NCBI RefSeq assembly: GCF_029968035.1
Contig: NZ_JASCIQ010000003.1
Coordinates: 233,469 to 297,468, forward strand
Length of the DNA stretch: 64,000 bases
DNA from: Streptomyces cavernicola
GTDB taxonomy: Bacteria > Actinomycetota > Actinomycetes > Streptomycetales > Streptomycetaceae
Direction of reading: 5' to 3'
Shown: piece by piece, positions 35,322 to 43,480 of the stretch
Numbering within the stretch: position 1 is the first letter of the stretch
Layout of the letters: each line of letters opens with the position of its first letter
Translations under genes and position numbers: made by a program
The notes under the pieces: model-generated
Databases searched by the model: none
The model's input: the letters and a program-made list of their open reading frames with translations, nothing else
Told to the model about the DNA's origin: nothing

Positions 35322-37750
35322 CGGGGTCCTTGTCCTTCGTCGTCGGTCGGGGTGGCGTGCGGGACGCGGTCGCCTTCGCTCGGGGCGGGCGGCGGTGCTG
35401 CGGCTTCACGGGCGGCTCGGGCGCGGTGCCGGCCGGAGCGCAGGGAGGCCATCGTGGCGCGCGCCGCCTCCGGCGAGCGGCGACCCGGCAGCTGCGGTTC
35501 CGGTTCCGGTCCGGCCTCGGGTTCGCGCAGCTCGGGGGCCATGTTGGCCTGGCGTACGCGGCGGGGCAGGCCGTCGTCGAGGGGCGCTGGGTGTTCCACG
35601 GGGGCGGGTTCCTCCGGGGGGAGGGGCTGAGGTTTCGGCTGCGTTCGCGGCTGGGGCTGAGGCTGGAGCGGGGGGCGTATCGGTTCGGGTGCCGCGCGTA
35701 CGGGCTGCGGTTCCGGGCGTACGGGTTCAGGCGCCGCGCGTACAGGCTGCGGTGCCGGGCGTACGGGCTCCGGGTTCGGGTCCGGGTGCGGGGGCGCGGG
35801 TTGGAGGGCCGGGCGGCGTTGCGGGAGTTCGGGGAGGGGGCGGAGGCCCGGGTGCGGGGCCTCCAGGAGCTCCTTCGGCACGAACACGACCGCCGTGATG
35901 CCGCCGTAGACCGAGCGGCGCAGGGTGACGTCCACGTGCTGGCGTTCGGCGAGGCGGTTGACCACGAACAGGCCGAGCTGGCGGGAGTCGAGGAGGTCGA
36001 TGTCGGGGGCGTGGATCTTCTCGTTGGCCGCGGCGAGGGCCTCGTCGCCCATGCCGAGGCCGCGGTCCTCGATCTCCAGGACCGCGCCGGCCCCGACCTC
36101 CTCGCCGCGCACCACCACGGGGGTGTGCGGAGGCGAGAACTGGGCGGCGTTCTCGGCGAGTTCGGCGACGAGGTGGACCAGGTCGGCCACGGCGGAGCCC
36201 GCGAGGAGCAGGTCCGGGACGTCGTGCAGCTGGACCCGGTCGATGTCGGCGGTCTCGGCGATGCCCGCGCGTACCGCGTCGATCAGCGGGACCGGGTTGC
36301 GCCAGGCGCGGCCGGGGGCGGAGCCGGAGAGGATGAGGAGGGACTCCGCGTGCCGGCGCATGCGGGTCGTCAAGTGGTCGAGGCGGAAAAGGTCTTCGAG
36401 GTCGGTGGGGTTCTCGGTGCGGCGCTCCATCGTGTCGAGGAGCTCCAGCTGGCGGTGGAGCAGCACCTGGCTGCGCCGGGCCAGGCTGACGTACACGCCG
36501 GAGACTCCGGTGAGGACGGCGGCGCGGCCCGCGACGGCGCGCAGGGCGGCGCGCTGCACGGTGGTGAGCGCCGCGCCGACCTGGCCGACCTCGTCCCTGA
36601 TGGGGGTGCGGGCGAGCGGGGCCTCGGTGTCGAGGTCGACGACCTCGCCGTTGTGGATGCGGCGCATCGCGGTGGGCAGCCGGGTGGCGGCCAGGTCGAG
36701 GGCGCGGTTGCGCAGGCCGGTGAGGTCGTTGACGAGGCCGCGGCCGATGCGTACGGAGAGGATCAGGGCGAGCACCACGCCGAGCAGGCCGAGGAGCACC
36801 GCGAGGCCCGAACTGCCCAGGGTGGCGAGGGAGTACGGCTCCGCGGCGGCGGCCGGGGCTGCGGTCGCGCGCTCGGCCCGGTCGAGTCCGGTGAGGGTCT
36901 CCCCGGCGGCGGCGTGCCAGCTCCCGGCGGGCACGGCCCCGACGGCGTTGCCGGCGCTCGCTTCGAGTACGTCGTCCTGGGCGGTGCGCAGGTCGGCCGC
37001 GGCGGGCGAGTCGAGGACCGCGCGGTAGGCGGTGGCGTCGCGCGGGGCGAGGTCGGCGGCGGCGCTCTTCGTGAGGCTGCGCTGGAGGGCCACGTCACCG
37101 ACGAAGGTGCGGTACTGCTCCGCGGTCATCTCGCCGTCGGCCTGCGCGGCCCCGTACACCGCGTTCTGGCGGCTCAACGCCTCACGGGCGCGGGCGAGTT
37201 CGAGGACGGCGCGGGTGTCGGCCGCCGCGCCCGCGCCGTCGGCGCGGGCGAGCGCGGAGCGGACGGCGAATCCGTGCTCGACGGCGGTGCTGTAGCGGGC
37301 GAGCGCGGCGGAGCCGGTGTCCGCCTCCCGTCCGGTGAGCGTCTCGGCGCTGTGCAGCAGCCGCTGGATGCGGCCGGGCAGGCCGGCGTCGATGCCGGCG
37401 ATGTCGGTGCTGCTGGAGCGGACGCCCGCGCGCAGGGCCGCGGCCGCCTTGTCCGTACGGGACTTGGCGGCGTCGTAGGCGCTGCGGGCGGCGGGACCGG
37501 GGGCGGCGTACTGCACGAGGGCGGCGGAGCGCTCGTCCTGGACGGCGCGGGTGAAGTCCGATACGGGCTGTACGAGCGCCGAGTTGACCTGCTTCAACTG
37601 CTCGGCGTCCGAGACCTGGGTCGCGGTGGTGACCGCGGCGTGGCCCCAGAGCGCCATCAGGGAGACCACCGGCACGGTCAGCAGGGTGACGACCTTGGCT
37701 CTGATCGACTTGGGCCGCAGCCGTTCGGGCAGCGGTAGGCGTACGGGCAT
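35318..37750 (-). CDS. cvnA: Conservon sensor kinase-like protein CvnA
   Basis: 810 residues from ATG 37750, with GAGGAG 10 bases upstream (a GTG at 37774 is less likely). One membrane helix near residues 20-40 (VVTLLTVPVVSLMALW), a large extracytoplasmic nitrate/nitrite-sensor-like helical domain, a second helix (GLAVLLGLLGVVLALILSV), a HAMP-like region, then a histidine-kinase-type ATPase domain with LVAELAENAAQFSPPHTPV and EDRGLGMGDEAL. The C-terminal ~170 residues are Pro/Arg-rich repeats (PEPVRPAPQPVRAAPEPVRP). Conservon CvnA proteins pass signals to CvnB-D. Co-transcribed with cvnBCD through 4- to 20-base overlaps. Confidence 0.9.
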   Translation of the reverse strand: MPVRLPLPERLRPKSIRAKVVTLLTVPVVSLMALWGHAAVTTATQVSDAEQLKQVNSALVQPVSDFTRAVQDERSAALVQYAAPGPAARSAYDAAKSRTDKAAAALRAGVRSSSTDIAGIDAGLPGRIQRLLHSAETLTGREADTGSAALARYSTAVEHGFAVRSALARADGAGAAADTRAVLELARAREALSRQNAVYGAAQADGEMTAEQYRTFVGDVALQRSLTKSAAADLAPRDATAYRAVLDSPAAADLRTAQDDVLEASAGNAVGAVPAGSWHAAAGETLTGLDRAERATAAPAAAAEPYSLATLGSSGLAVLLGLLGVVLALILSVRIGRGLVNDLTGLRNRALDLAATRLPTAMRRIHNGEVVDLDTEAPLARTPIRDEVGQVGAALTTVQRAALRAVAGRAAVLTGVSGVYVSLARRSQVLLHRQLELLDTMERRTENPTDLEDLFRLDHLTTRMRRHAESLLILSGSAPGRAWRNPVPLIDAVRAGIAETADIDRVQLHDVPDLLLAGSAVADLVHLVAELAENAAQFSPPHTPVVVRGEEVGAGAVLEIEDRGLGMGDEALAAANEKIHAPDIDLLDSRQLGLFVVNRLAERQHVDVTLRRSVYGGITAVVFVPKELLEAPHPGLRPLPELPQRRPALQPAPPHPDPNPEPVRPAPQPVRAAPEPVRPEPQPVRAAPEPIRPPLQPQPQPRTQPKPQPLPPEEPAPVEHPAPLDDGLPRRVRQANMAPELREPEAGPEPEPQLPGRRSPEAARATMASLRSGRHRARAAREAAAPPPAPSEGDRVPHATPTDDEGQGPR

Positions 37751-37873
37751 GACGGAGTGGCTCCTCGGCGGCACTCGGCGGTGCGGGAGTGCGGGAGTTG
37801 TGCGGGCGAGGGACGGCTCGGCCCTGGGGGAGGTCGGGTGGGGGTGAGGTGGCCCGAGGCGGGGCCGGCCGGC

Positions 37874-38656
37874 TCAGGTCGCCGGGAGTTCCACCTCGCG
37901 CAGCGGGCGGGCCGCGGCCTCGTTCTCGGCGCTTTCCCGCGCCGTCGGCGACAGCGCGACGAACGCGCAGGTCAGGAAGAGGAACGAGCCGAGCACCACG
38001 GCGAGCGGCAGGATGAACGCCGGTGCGCTGGCGCCCGTCAGGGGCTCGGTGCTCGCGGCCACGGAGACGGAGACGGCGGCCATGCCGGTGTAGTGCATGC
38101 TGCTCACGGCCAGGCCCATCACCAGCGCGGCGACGGCGGCGATCACCGGTCCGCGTACGGCGAGCGCGGCCCACAGCGCGGCGGACGCGGCGACGACGGC
38201 GATGACGACGGATGCGGCGACGAGCGTCGGGTCGTAGGCGAGGCTGCCGTTGAGCTCCACGGCGGACATGCCGATGTAGTGCATCGCGGCGACGCCGAGC
38301 CCGGTGCCGAGGCCGCCGAGGAGGACGGAGCGGGCGCGCGATCCGCCGTAGCCGGCGACGAAGACGCCCGCGCCGACGACGGCGACGGCCACGACGAGGC
38401 TCAGCAGGGTGAGCGGGATGTCGTAACGGATCGGTGTGCCCTCGACCTTGTAGCCGAGCATCGCGATGAAGTGCATCGTCCAGATGCCCGCGCCGATCGC
38501 GGCGGACGCGGTGATCAGCCAGTTCCTCTTGGCCCGCCCCCCGGCGGCCAGGCCGCGCACGGTGCAGCGCAGTCCGAGCGCTGCTCCCACGACGGCCATG
38601 ACGTAGGACAGGACCGGTGTGATCCAGCCACCGTCCATGTGCTGCATGTGACCCAC
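37874..38656 (-). CDS. MHYT-domain integral membrane sensor
   Basis: 260 residues, GTG 38656 after GAGAGGAAA. About seven membrane segments. Three MHYT-type motifs, WTMHFIAMLG, AAMHYIGMSA and SSMHYTGMAA, each near a membrane face; the family is proposed to bind copper and sense diatomic gases. No cytoplasmic output domain is attached. It lies 123 bases upstream of cvnA on the same strand, so it may feed signals to the conservon; this link is inferred from position only. Confidence 0.85.
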   Translation of the reverse strand: MGHMQHMDGGWITPVLSYVMAVVGAALGLRCTVRGLAAGGRAKRNWLITASAAIGAGIWTMHFIAMLGYKVEGTPIRYDIPLTLLSLVVAVAVVGAGVFVAGYGGSRARSVLLGGLGTGLGVAAMHYIGMSAVELNGSLAYDPTLVAASVVIAVVAASAALWAALAVRGPVIAAVAALVMGLAVSSMHYTGMAAVSVSVAASTEPLTGASAPAFILPLAVVLGSFLFLTCAFVALSPTARESAENEAAARPLREVELPAT

Positions 38657-38961
38657 GGATTTCCTCTCGCTCTGCGCGGTCGGCCCCCCGGTCGGACGGG
38701 GACGCTAGCACGCAGTGGATCTCCGGTCTCGGGCCTGAAACGGCGGGCCCGTTCCGGGGTTACCGCAGGTTTGACCCCGAGTTCAAAGGGCTTGCGGGGC
38801 AAGGGAAATGGTGGGCCGCCGAGTGCCGATGCGACTCATGTCACGGCACACCTCAGGGCCCTTCGGACATTAAGGGCCAAGGATGATACGGACCTTTCGG
38901 TCACCTGCGCGGAGACTGTGGAGAGTTGTCGAAGGTTTTCGGCCACGGCGGCAGGAGTTCC
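38657..38961. other. 305-base gap between ansA and the MHYT gene
   Basis: Contains a small inverted repeat GGCCCTT (38857-38863) / AAGGGCC (38872-38878), about 85-105 bases past the asparaginase stop on its strand, which could end that transcript. The rest probably holds the promoter for the MHYT/cvn unit; no clear -35/-10 pair identified. Confidence 0.4.
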
Positions 38962-39948
38962 TCACGCGTACCGCGTGAACGCTTCCGCGATGTCCTCGGT
39001 CGTCGCGCCCTCCGTCATGAGCAGGAGCCGCAGCAACACCCGTGCCTTGTACGGGTCGAGGAGGCCGGCGTTGAGGAGGCCGCGCCGTTGGAGGTCGGAC
39101 TCGGAGCCGGGGGCGCCGTAGGTGTGGCGCAGGACGGAGCCGGCGCCGGTGCGGGAGGTGAGGACGACGGGGATGCGGGTGGCGAGGTCGCCGAGGACGG
39201 GGGCGAGGCGGCTGGAGACGTGGCCGACGCCGAAGCCGGCGACGACCAGGCCTCGCACGCCGTCGTCCTCGCCGAGGCGGGTGAGCGCGTGGCCGTCGTC
39301 GTCGAGCGTGACGGTGTGCAGGGCGACGCGGGCGGGTGCGGCCGGGCCGGGGGTGAGCGGGGTGCGGCGGGGCGGGCGGGTGAGGATGCGCGGGGTGCCT
39401 TCGATGACGTGCCCGACGGGGCCGGTGTCGGGGGAGGTGAACGCGGCGGTGCTGGTGGCGTGCGCTTTGCGGACCGAACGGGCCGCGTGGATCTCGTCGT
39501 TGAGGACCACGAGCGCGCCGAGGTCGCGGGCCTCGTCGGCGGCGGCGACGCGGGCGGCGGCGAGGAGGTTGGCCGGGCCGTCGGGCCCCGCGAGGGTGGG
39601 GTTGCGCATGGCGCCGGTGAGGACGAACGGCTCGGGGTGCGGCCACACCAGGTCGATGAGGAAGGCGCTCTCCTCCAGGGTGTCGGTGCCCTGGGTGACG
39701 ACGACGCCGCGGGCGCCCGCGCGTACCGCCTTGGAGGCCTGCTCGACCAGGTCGAGGAGGCCGCGGAAGGTGAGGTCGGGGCTGGGGACGGACTGGGTGT
39801 CGTGGACGTCGAGGGGGATGTCGAGTCCGGGGACGGCCGCGGCGAGGTCGGCGCCGGTGAGACGGGGGACGACGGCGCCGCCGCGCTCCCCCGCCCCGGC
39901 GTCGGCCATCGCGATGGTCCCGCCGAGGGTGAACAGGGCTACGGTCAC
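38962..39948 (-). CDS. L-asparaginase
   Basis: Hydrolyses asparagine to aspartate and ammonia. 328 residues from GTG 39948 with GAAGGGAA upstream. Active-site blocks: FTLGGTIAMAD (first Thr) and VVTQGTDTLEESAFLIDL (second Thr-Asp pair), then VLTGAMRNPTLAGPDGPANL and LVVAGFGVGHVSS. No signal peptide, so cytosolic (type I-like location). The 23-bp tandem repeat starts 16 bases upstream of its start codon and could influence expression. Confidence 0.92.
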   Translation of the reverse strand: MTVALFTLGGTIAMADAGAGERGGAVVPRLTGADLAAAVPGLDIPLDVHDTQSVPSPDLTFRGLLDLVEQASKAVRAGARGVVVTQGTDTLEESAFLIDLVWPHPEPFVLTGAMRNPTLAGPDGPANLLAAARVAAADEARDLGALVVLNDEIHAARSVRKAHATSTAAFTSPDTGPVGHVIEGTPRILTRPPRRTPLTPGPAAPARVALHTVTLDDDGHALTRLGEDDGVRGLVVAGFGVGHVSSRLAPVLGDLATRIPVVLTSRTGAGSVLRHTYGAPGSESDLQRRGLLNAGLLDPYKARVLLRLLLMTEGATTEDIAEAFTRYA

Positions 39949-39963
39949 GGGGAGTTCCCTTCG

Positions 39964-40148
39964 CTGGGCGTGCGGCGCGGGTTTCGCGGGGGGGCGCGGC
40001 GCGGGTTTCGCTGGGCGCGCGGCTCGGGTTTCGCTGGGCGCGCGGCTCGGGTTTCGCTGGGCGCGCGGCTCGGGTTTCGCTGGGCGCGCGGCTCGGGTTT
40101 CGCTGGGCGCGCGGCTCGGGTTTCGCTGGGCGTGCAGTGCGGTGTCGG
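39964..40148. repeat. 23-bp tandem repeat array
   Basis: Five perfect head-to-tail 23-base units at 40011-40033, 40034-40056, 40057-40079, 40080-40102 and 40103-40125, each beginning CTGGGCGCGCGGCTCGGGTT and ending TCG, flanked by diverged units at 39964-39986, 39987-40010 (24 bases) and 40126-40148. They fill the gap between the asparaginase start and the FN3 gene stop. No spacers, so not CRISPR; copy number is likely to vary. Confidence 0.9.
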
Positions 40149-40186
40149 GTTGCGGTCTCGGGGTGTGCTCTCGGGTTGCGGTGAGG

Positions 40187-41200
40187 TTAGCGGCCGGGCT
40201 CGCCGGTGATCACGGTCCGCTCCTTCGAGAACGCGCCCCAGTTCCCGTCGGGCAGTTTCGCGCGGAGTTTGACGCGGTACGTCCGCCCGGCCTCGCGGGT
40301 GATGAAGAAGCTGTGCTCGGCCCGGCCTTCGGGGGCTTCGGCGCCCCACATGAGGGTCGTGGCGGGTCTGCCGTCGAGGTGGATCTGGTACTCGCTGACG
40401 TCCCCGCCGGTGTCGGGCGGGGTCCAGGAGAGGTCGAGGTGGTGGGCGCCGTCGTCGACGTGGGTGCCGACGCGGAAGTCGGCGGGCGCGGTGCCCGCGG
40501 ACGTGCCCTCGGCCCCTTCGGGCGCCGCCGCCGTGGTGAGGCCGACGGGGTCGGCGGCGCGGGAGCTGTTGTCGGCGGCGTCGCGGGCCTTGACGGTGAA
40601 GGTGTAGTCGATGCCGGGGCGAAGTCCCGTGACCAGGGCGGCGGTCGAGTCCCCGTCGACGCTGTGGATCTTCGAGCCGCGCTGGTAGACGTCGTACGAG
40701 GTGACCTCCTCGTTGTCGGTGGCCGCGCGCCAGGACAGGGTGGCGGCGCGGGGGCCGGAGGCGTGGGCGCGCAGCCGGGTGGGGGCGGTGGGCGGCTCGC
40801 TGTCGGCGGTGGCGCGCGAGCGGGTGGTGACGGTGACGGCCCGGCTCAGGGGCGAGGCGGTGCCGTTCTTGGCCTTGGCCCGGACGGTGAACTTGTAGGT
40901 GGCGGCGGGTTTCAGGCCCGTGACGTCGACCATGAGGCGGTCGGCGGGGACGGTCTTGACGCGGGTGGTGCCTCGGTAGATCTCGTACTCCTCGATGTTT
41001 CCTGTGGCTGCTTTGTTCCACATGACGTGGACCGAAGTGGCGCTGGAGGCCTGGGCGGTGAGGCCGCGCGGCGCGACCGGCTCCGGCTCGGCGGCCCTGG
41101 TCTCGCCGGCGCAGCCGGTCAGGGACGCGCAGAGGGCGACGGCCAGGGCCGTGGCCAGGGCGGCGGAGTCGGTCCATCGGGTGGGCTTGCTACGTCGCAC
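40187..41200 (-). CDS. Secreted lipoprotein with three fibronectin type III domains
   Basis: 337 residues from GTG 41200, preceded by GGAAGG. Twin-Arg-free basic N-terminus, hydrophobic signal (SAALATALAVALCASLTGC) with lipobox LTGC, so membrane-anchored outside the cell. Three FN3 repeats, each with an SATSVHVMWN- or AATLSWRAATDN-type strand and a Tyr-rich YEIYRGTTRV / YDVYQRGSKI / YQIHLDGRPA strand; linker runs are Ala/Thr-rich. FN3 lipoproteins in Streptomyces often bind polysaccharides or support secreted hydrolases. Upstream 84 bases of open frame lack a ribosome-binding site. Confidence 0.85.
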   Translation of the reverse strand: MRRSKPTRWTDSAALATALAVALCASLTGCAGETRAAEPEPVAPRGLTAQASSATSVHVMWNKAATGNIEEYEIYRGTTRVKTVPADRLMVDVTGLKPAATYKFTVRAKAKNGTASPLSRAVTVTTRSRATADSEPPTAPTRLRAHASGPRAATLSWRAATDNEEVTSYDVYQRGSKIHSVDGDSTAALVTGLRPGIDYTFTVKARDAADNSSRAADPVGLTTAAAPEGAEGTSAGTAPADFRVGTHVDDGAHHLDLSWTPPDTGGDVSEYQIHLDGRPATTLMWGAEAPEGRAEHSFFITREAGRTYRVKLRAKLPDGNWGAFSKERTVITGEPGR

Positions 41201-41428
41201 GGTGCGGCCTTCCGTTCGACGGCGCGCGCACGCGGCGCTCGGCACGCACCGGCCCGACAGCATTGGTCTGGACATGTTCGCCACAGGGTCGGCCGTGCTT
41301 CAAGAGGGCGTGCACGATTCCAGGTGCCGCCACCAAGTGGCCGTACCTGAACGGAAGTTGCCCCCCCGGCCGAGGGGTGCGGGACAGCGATGGACGCCGC
41401 CCCGCACCCCGGCCGTGGACCTCGCGCG

Positions 41429-41716
41429 TCAGCGGCTGTAGCGCATCAGCGCGCGGACCATGTGGCAGGTGATGTCCGACGGCTGGTGCACGCCGACGAG
41501 TTCGGCCGTGCTGCGTATCTTGCGGTTGTTCGCCTGCTCCGCGCGGAGCACGCCCGAGTCGAGCAGGGCGATGGCGAGACGCATGGCCTTCAGGCGGCGG
41601 TTGTGCATGATGTAGAACTCCCGCGGGCGGCCCGCGGGGAGCGGCTGCTTCACCAGCGGCATGTACGGAAGGTCGATCGGCAAGGGCTTCGGGACAGCGG
41701 ACAGGACAGCGGCCAT
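41429..41716 (-). CDS. Small basic protein, unknown function
   Basis: 95 residues. AGGAGG lies six bases before the ATG at 41716, which decides the start over two upstream ATGs. Features: Pro-rich N-terminus (LPIDLPYMPLVKQPLP), then HNRRLKAMRLAIALLDSGVL and RAEQANNRKIRSTAELVG; Cys in DITCHMVRALMRYSR. No membrane segment. Codon use is normal for the genome. I do not recognise the family. An A+T-richer patch at 41786-41820 upstream may hold its promoter. Confidence 0.65.
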   Translation of the reverse strand: MAAVLSAVPKPLPIDLPYMPLVKQPLPAGRPREFYIMHNRRLKAMRLAIALLDSGVLRAEQANNRKIRSTAELVGVHQPSDITCHMVRALMRYSR

Positions 41717-41903
41717 GAACATCCTCCTGGGTGGTCGGGGGTGGGACACACCGCTTCCGCGGCAGTGCCCAACCCGTCTCGAACACTGCTTCTATTCTAT
41801 GGCCCACCACTGACAATCGCCGCTGGCAGCAAGGGCGTTGAGGGGCGCAGAAGAGCTCCCCCGCGCGCCCCCTCGGAGCGGAGTGCTGGCTTACGCTTGC
41901 GGC

Positions 41904-42272
41904 ATGGAGATCTGGATCAACCCGGCCTGTTCGAAGTGCCGCAGCGCGGTGCAGCTGCTCGACGAGGAGGGCGCCTCGTACACGGTGCGCCGCTACCTGG
42001 AGGACGTGCCCAGCGAGGACGAGATCCGCGCGGTCCTCGACCGGCTCGGCCTCGAACCGTGGGACATCACCCGCACCCAGGAGGCGGACGCGAAGGAGCT
42101 GAACCTCAAGGACCGTGAGGAGTGGCCGCGCGAGCCCGCCGCCCGCGACCGCTGGATCGCCGCGCTCGCCGCCCACCCGAAGCTGATCCAGCGCCCGATC
42201 ATCACGGCGGACGACGGCACGGCGGTGGTGGGGCGCACGGAAGAGGCCGTACGGGACGCCATGGGGCGCTGA
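41904..42272 (+). CDS. ArsC/Spx-family arsenate reductase-like protein
   Basis: 122 residues. Thioredoxin-like ArsC fold: IWINPACSKCRSAVQLL with the CxxC-type pair Cys9/Cys12, VRRYLEDVPSEDEI, then LGLEPWDITRTQE, LIAALAAHPKLIQRPII and VVGRTEEAV. Resembles glutaredoxin-linked arsenate reductases, but actual arsenate reduction is not shown; no ars operon neighbours exist here. ATG 41904 starts directly at the conserved N-terminus; the longer frame lacks support. Confidence 0.85.
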   Translation: MEIWINPACSKCRSAVQLLDEEGASYTVRRYLEDVPSEDEIRAVLDRLGLEPWDITRTQEADAKELNLKDREEWPREPAARDRWIAALAAHPKLIQRPIITADDGTAVVGRTEEAVRDAMGR

Positions 42273-42334
42273 GCCGCACCCGGGGGCCGGCCTGCTGAGC
42301 GTCCCGCCCCCTGCGGAGCCGGGACGTCAAGGCG

Positions 42335-43297
42335 CTACAGCAGCGAGCGTTCCGCCTCCGCCAAGATCTCCGTCACGCGCAGCCCGAAGCGCACGTCGCA
42401 GGCGTGCGGGACGCCCGTGCGCGCCGCTGCCAGGAGGGCGTCGACGGCGCGCGCGTAGGCGTCCAGCGGCCCGTCGCCCCACACCTCGGGGAGGGTCACG
42501 ACGCCGGACGCGCCGCGCAGTTCGACCGTCACGCCGCCCGCCTTCTCCGGCGCGGTGAGGCTCAGCGTGGCCGTCGAGGAGGCGCCCGACCCGTGGCGCA
42601 GCAGCAGATGCGTGGTGTCCAGCGGGCCGCGCGCCGCCGTCACCGACGTCACGTCGCCGAGCGCGGGCACCAGCAGCGACAGGGCGTGCGGCCCCACGTC
42701 CCACAGCGCGCCCTTCTCGCGCCGCCAAGGGGACTCGGCGTACGGACTCTTCGTGTCCGGGGCGTAGATGCTGCCGAGCCACTCGGCGCGACCGGTGAAC
42801 CAGCCGCCCGCTGCGGCCTGTTCGGCCGGCCACGGGGCGCTGGCCGTCGAGAAGCGCAGCGTGAAGAACACGACGGACGCCACGTCGGCGGCCGCGGCGG
42901 CCAGTGCACGCGCGGCGGCCACGTCGGTCGCGACCGGCTTGTCGAGGAGCAGGTGCCGCCCGGCCCGCGCCGCGCGTGCGGCGATTTCCGCCTGTACGTC
43001 GGGCGGCAGGGCGAACGCGACCGCGTCGACGTCGTCGATCAGGGCGTCCGCCTCGGCGTACGCGCGCGTGCCGAGCTGTTCGGCGAGCGCACCGGCCGCA
43101 TCGGGCCTGCGCCCCCACACCCCGGTGAGCTCCACCTCGGGGTGCGCGGCGAGCGCCGGACCGTGCACACGCGCGGCCCACGGTCCCGTACCGAACAGGC
43201 CGACGCGCAGCGGCACGGTGGGGTTCTCAGCCGCGGGGTGGTCAGCCACGGGGTTCTCAGTCGTGGAGTTCTCGGGGCTTCTCGGTGGGGTCGCCAT
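42335..43297 (-). CDS. Gfo/Idh/MocA family oxidoreductase
   Basis: 320 residues. NAD(P)-binding VGLFGTGPWAARVHGPALA near residue 32, the LLLDKPVATDV block containing the catalytic-site EKP-type Lys, and a C-terminal domain with GALWDVGPHALSLLVPALG. Probably a sugar or inositol dehydrogenase-like enzyme; substrate unknown. The first ~28 residues are a degenerate Pro/Asn/Thr repeat encoded by CTCAGNCGTGG-type units at about 43225-43275. Divergent from glnII across a 183-base gap with the GlnR box. Confidence 0.85.
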   Translation of the reverse strand: MATPPRSPENSTTENPVADHPAAENPTVPLRVGLFGTGPWAARVHGPALAAHPEVELTGVWGRRPDAAGALAEQLGTRAYAEADALIDDVDAVAFALPPDVQAEIAARAARAGRHLLLDKPVATDVAAARALAAAAADVASVVFFTLRFSTASAPWPAEQAAAGGWFTGRAEWLGSIYAPDTKSPYAESPWRREKGALWDVGPHALSLLVPALGDVTSVTAARGPLDTTHLLLRHGSGASSTATLSLTAPEKAGGVTVELRGASGVVTLPEVWGDGPLDAYARAVDALLAAARTGVPHACDVRFGLRVTEILAEAERSLL

Positions 43298-43356
43298 GGG
43301 GGCCAGTCAATCGCGTATACGACGCACACGGCCACAGAAGCCGGGTTGCGAGCCGT

Positions 43357-43394
43357 GTTACACGGGGTTCACAGACGGGCAACGGTCGGGAAAT
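43357..43394 (+). promoter_or_regulatory. GlnR operator upstream of glnII
   Basis: GTTAC (43357-43361), TTCAC (43368-43372), GCAAC (43379-43383) and GAAAT (43390-43394), each separated by six bases. The spacing is exactly that of the glnA site at 29413-29450; the outer elements match gTnAc and GaAAc and the inner two are weaker. Ends 86 bases before the glnII start. Confidence 0.8.
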
Positions 43395-43480
43395 CGCACC
43401 TTGGCAGGCTGCGTGCAGCGCGACAGCACCGCCGCGACCCACCCGCATCGCACGCACAGCCCGCAAAGGATGGCGCCCCC

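Noticed and set aside
39964..40148. CRISPR array
   Set aside because: The repeats are head to tail with no spacers, G+C-rich and without inverted arms; no cas genes are near.
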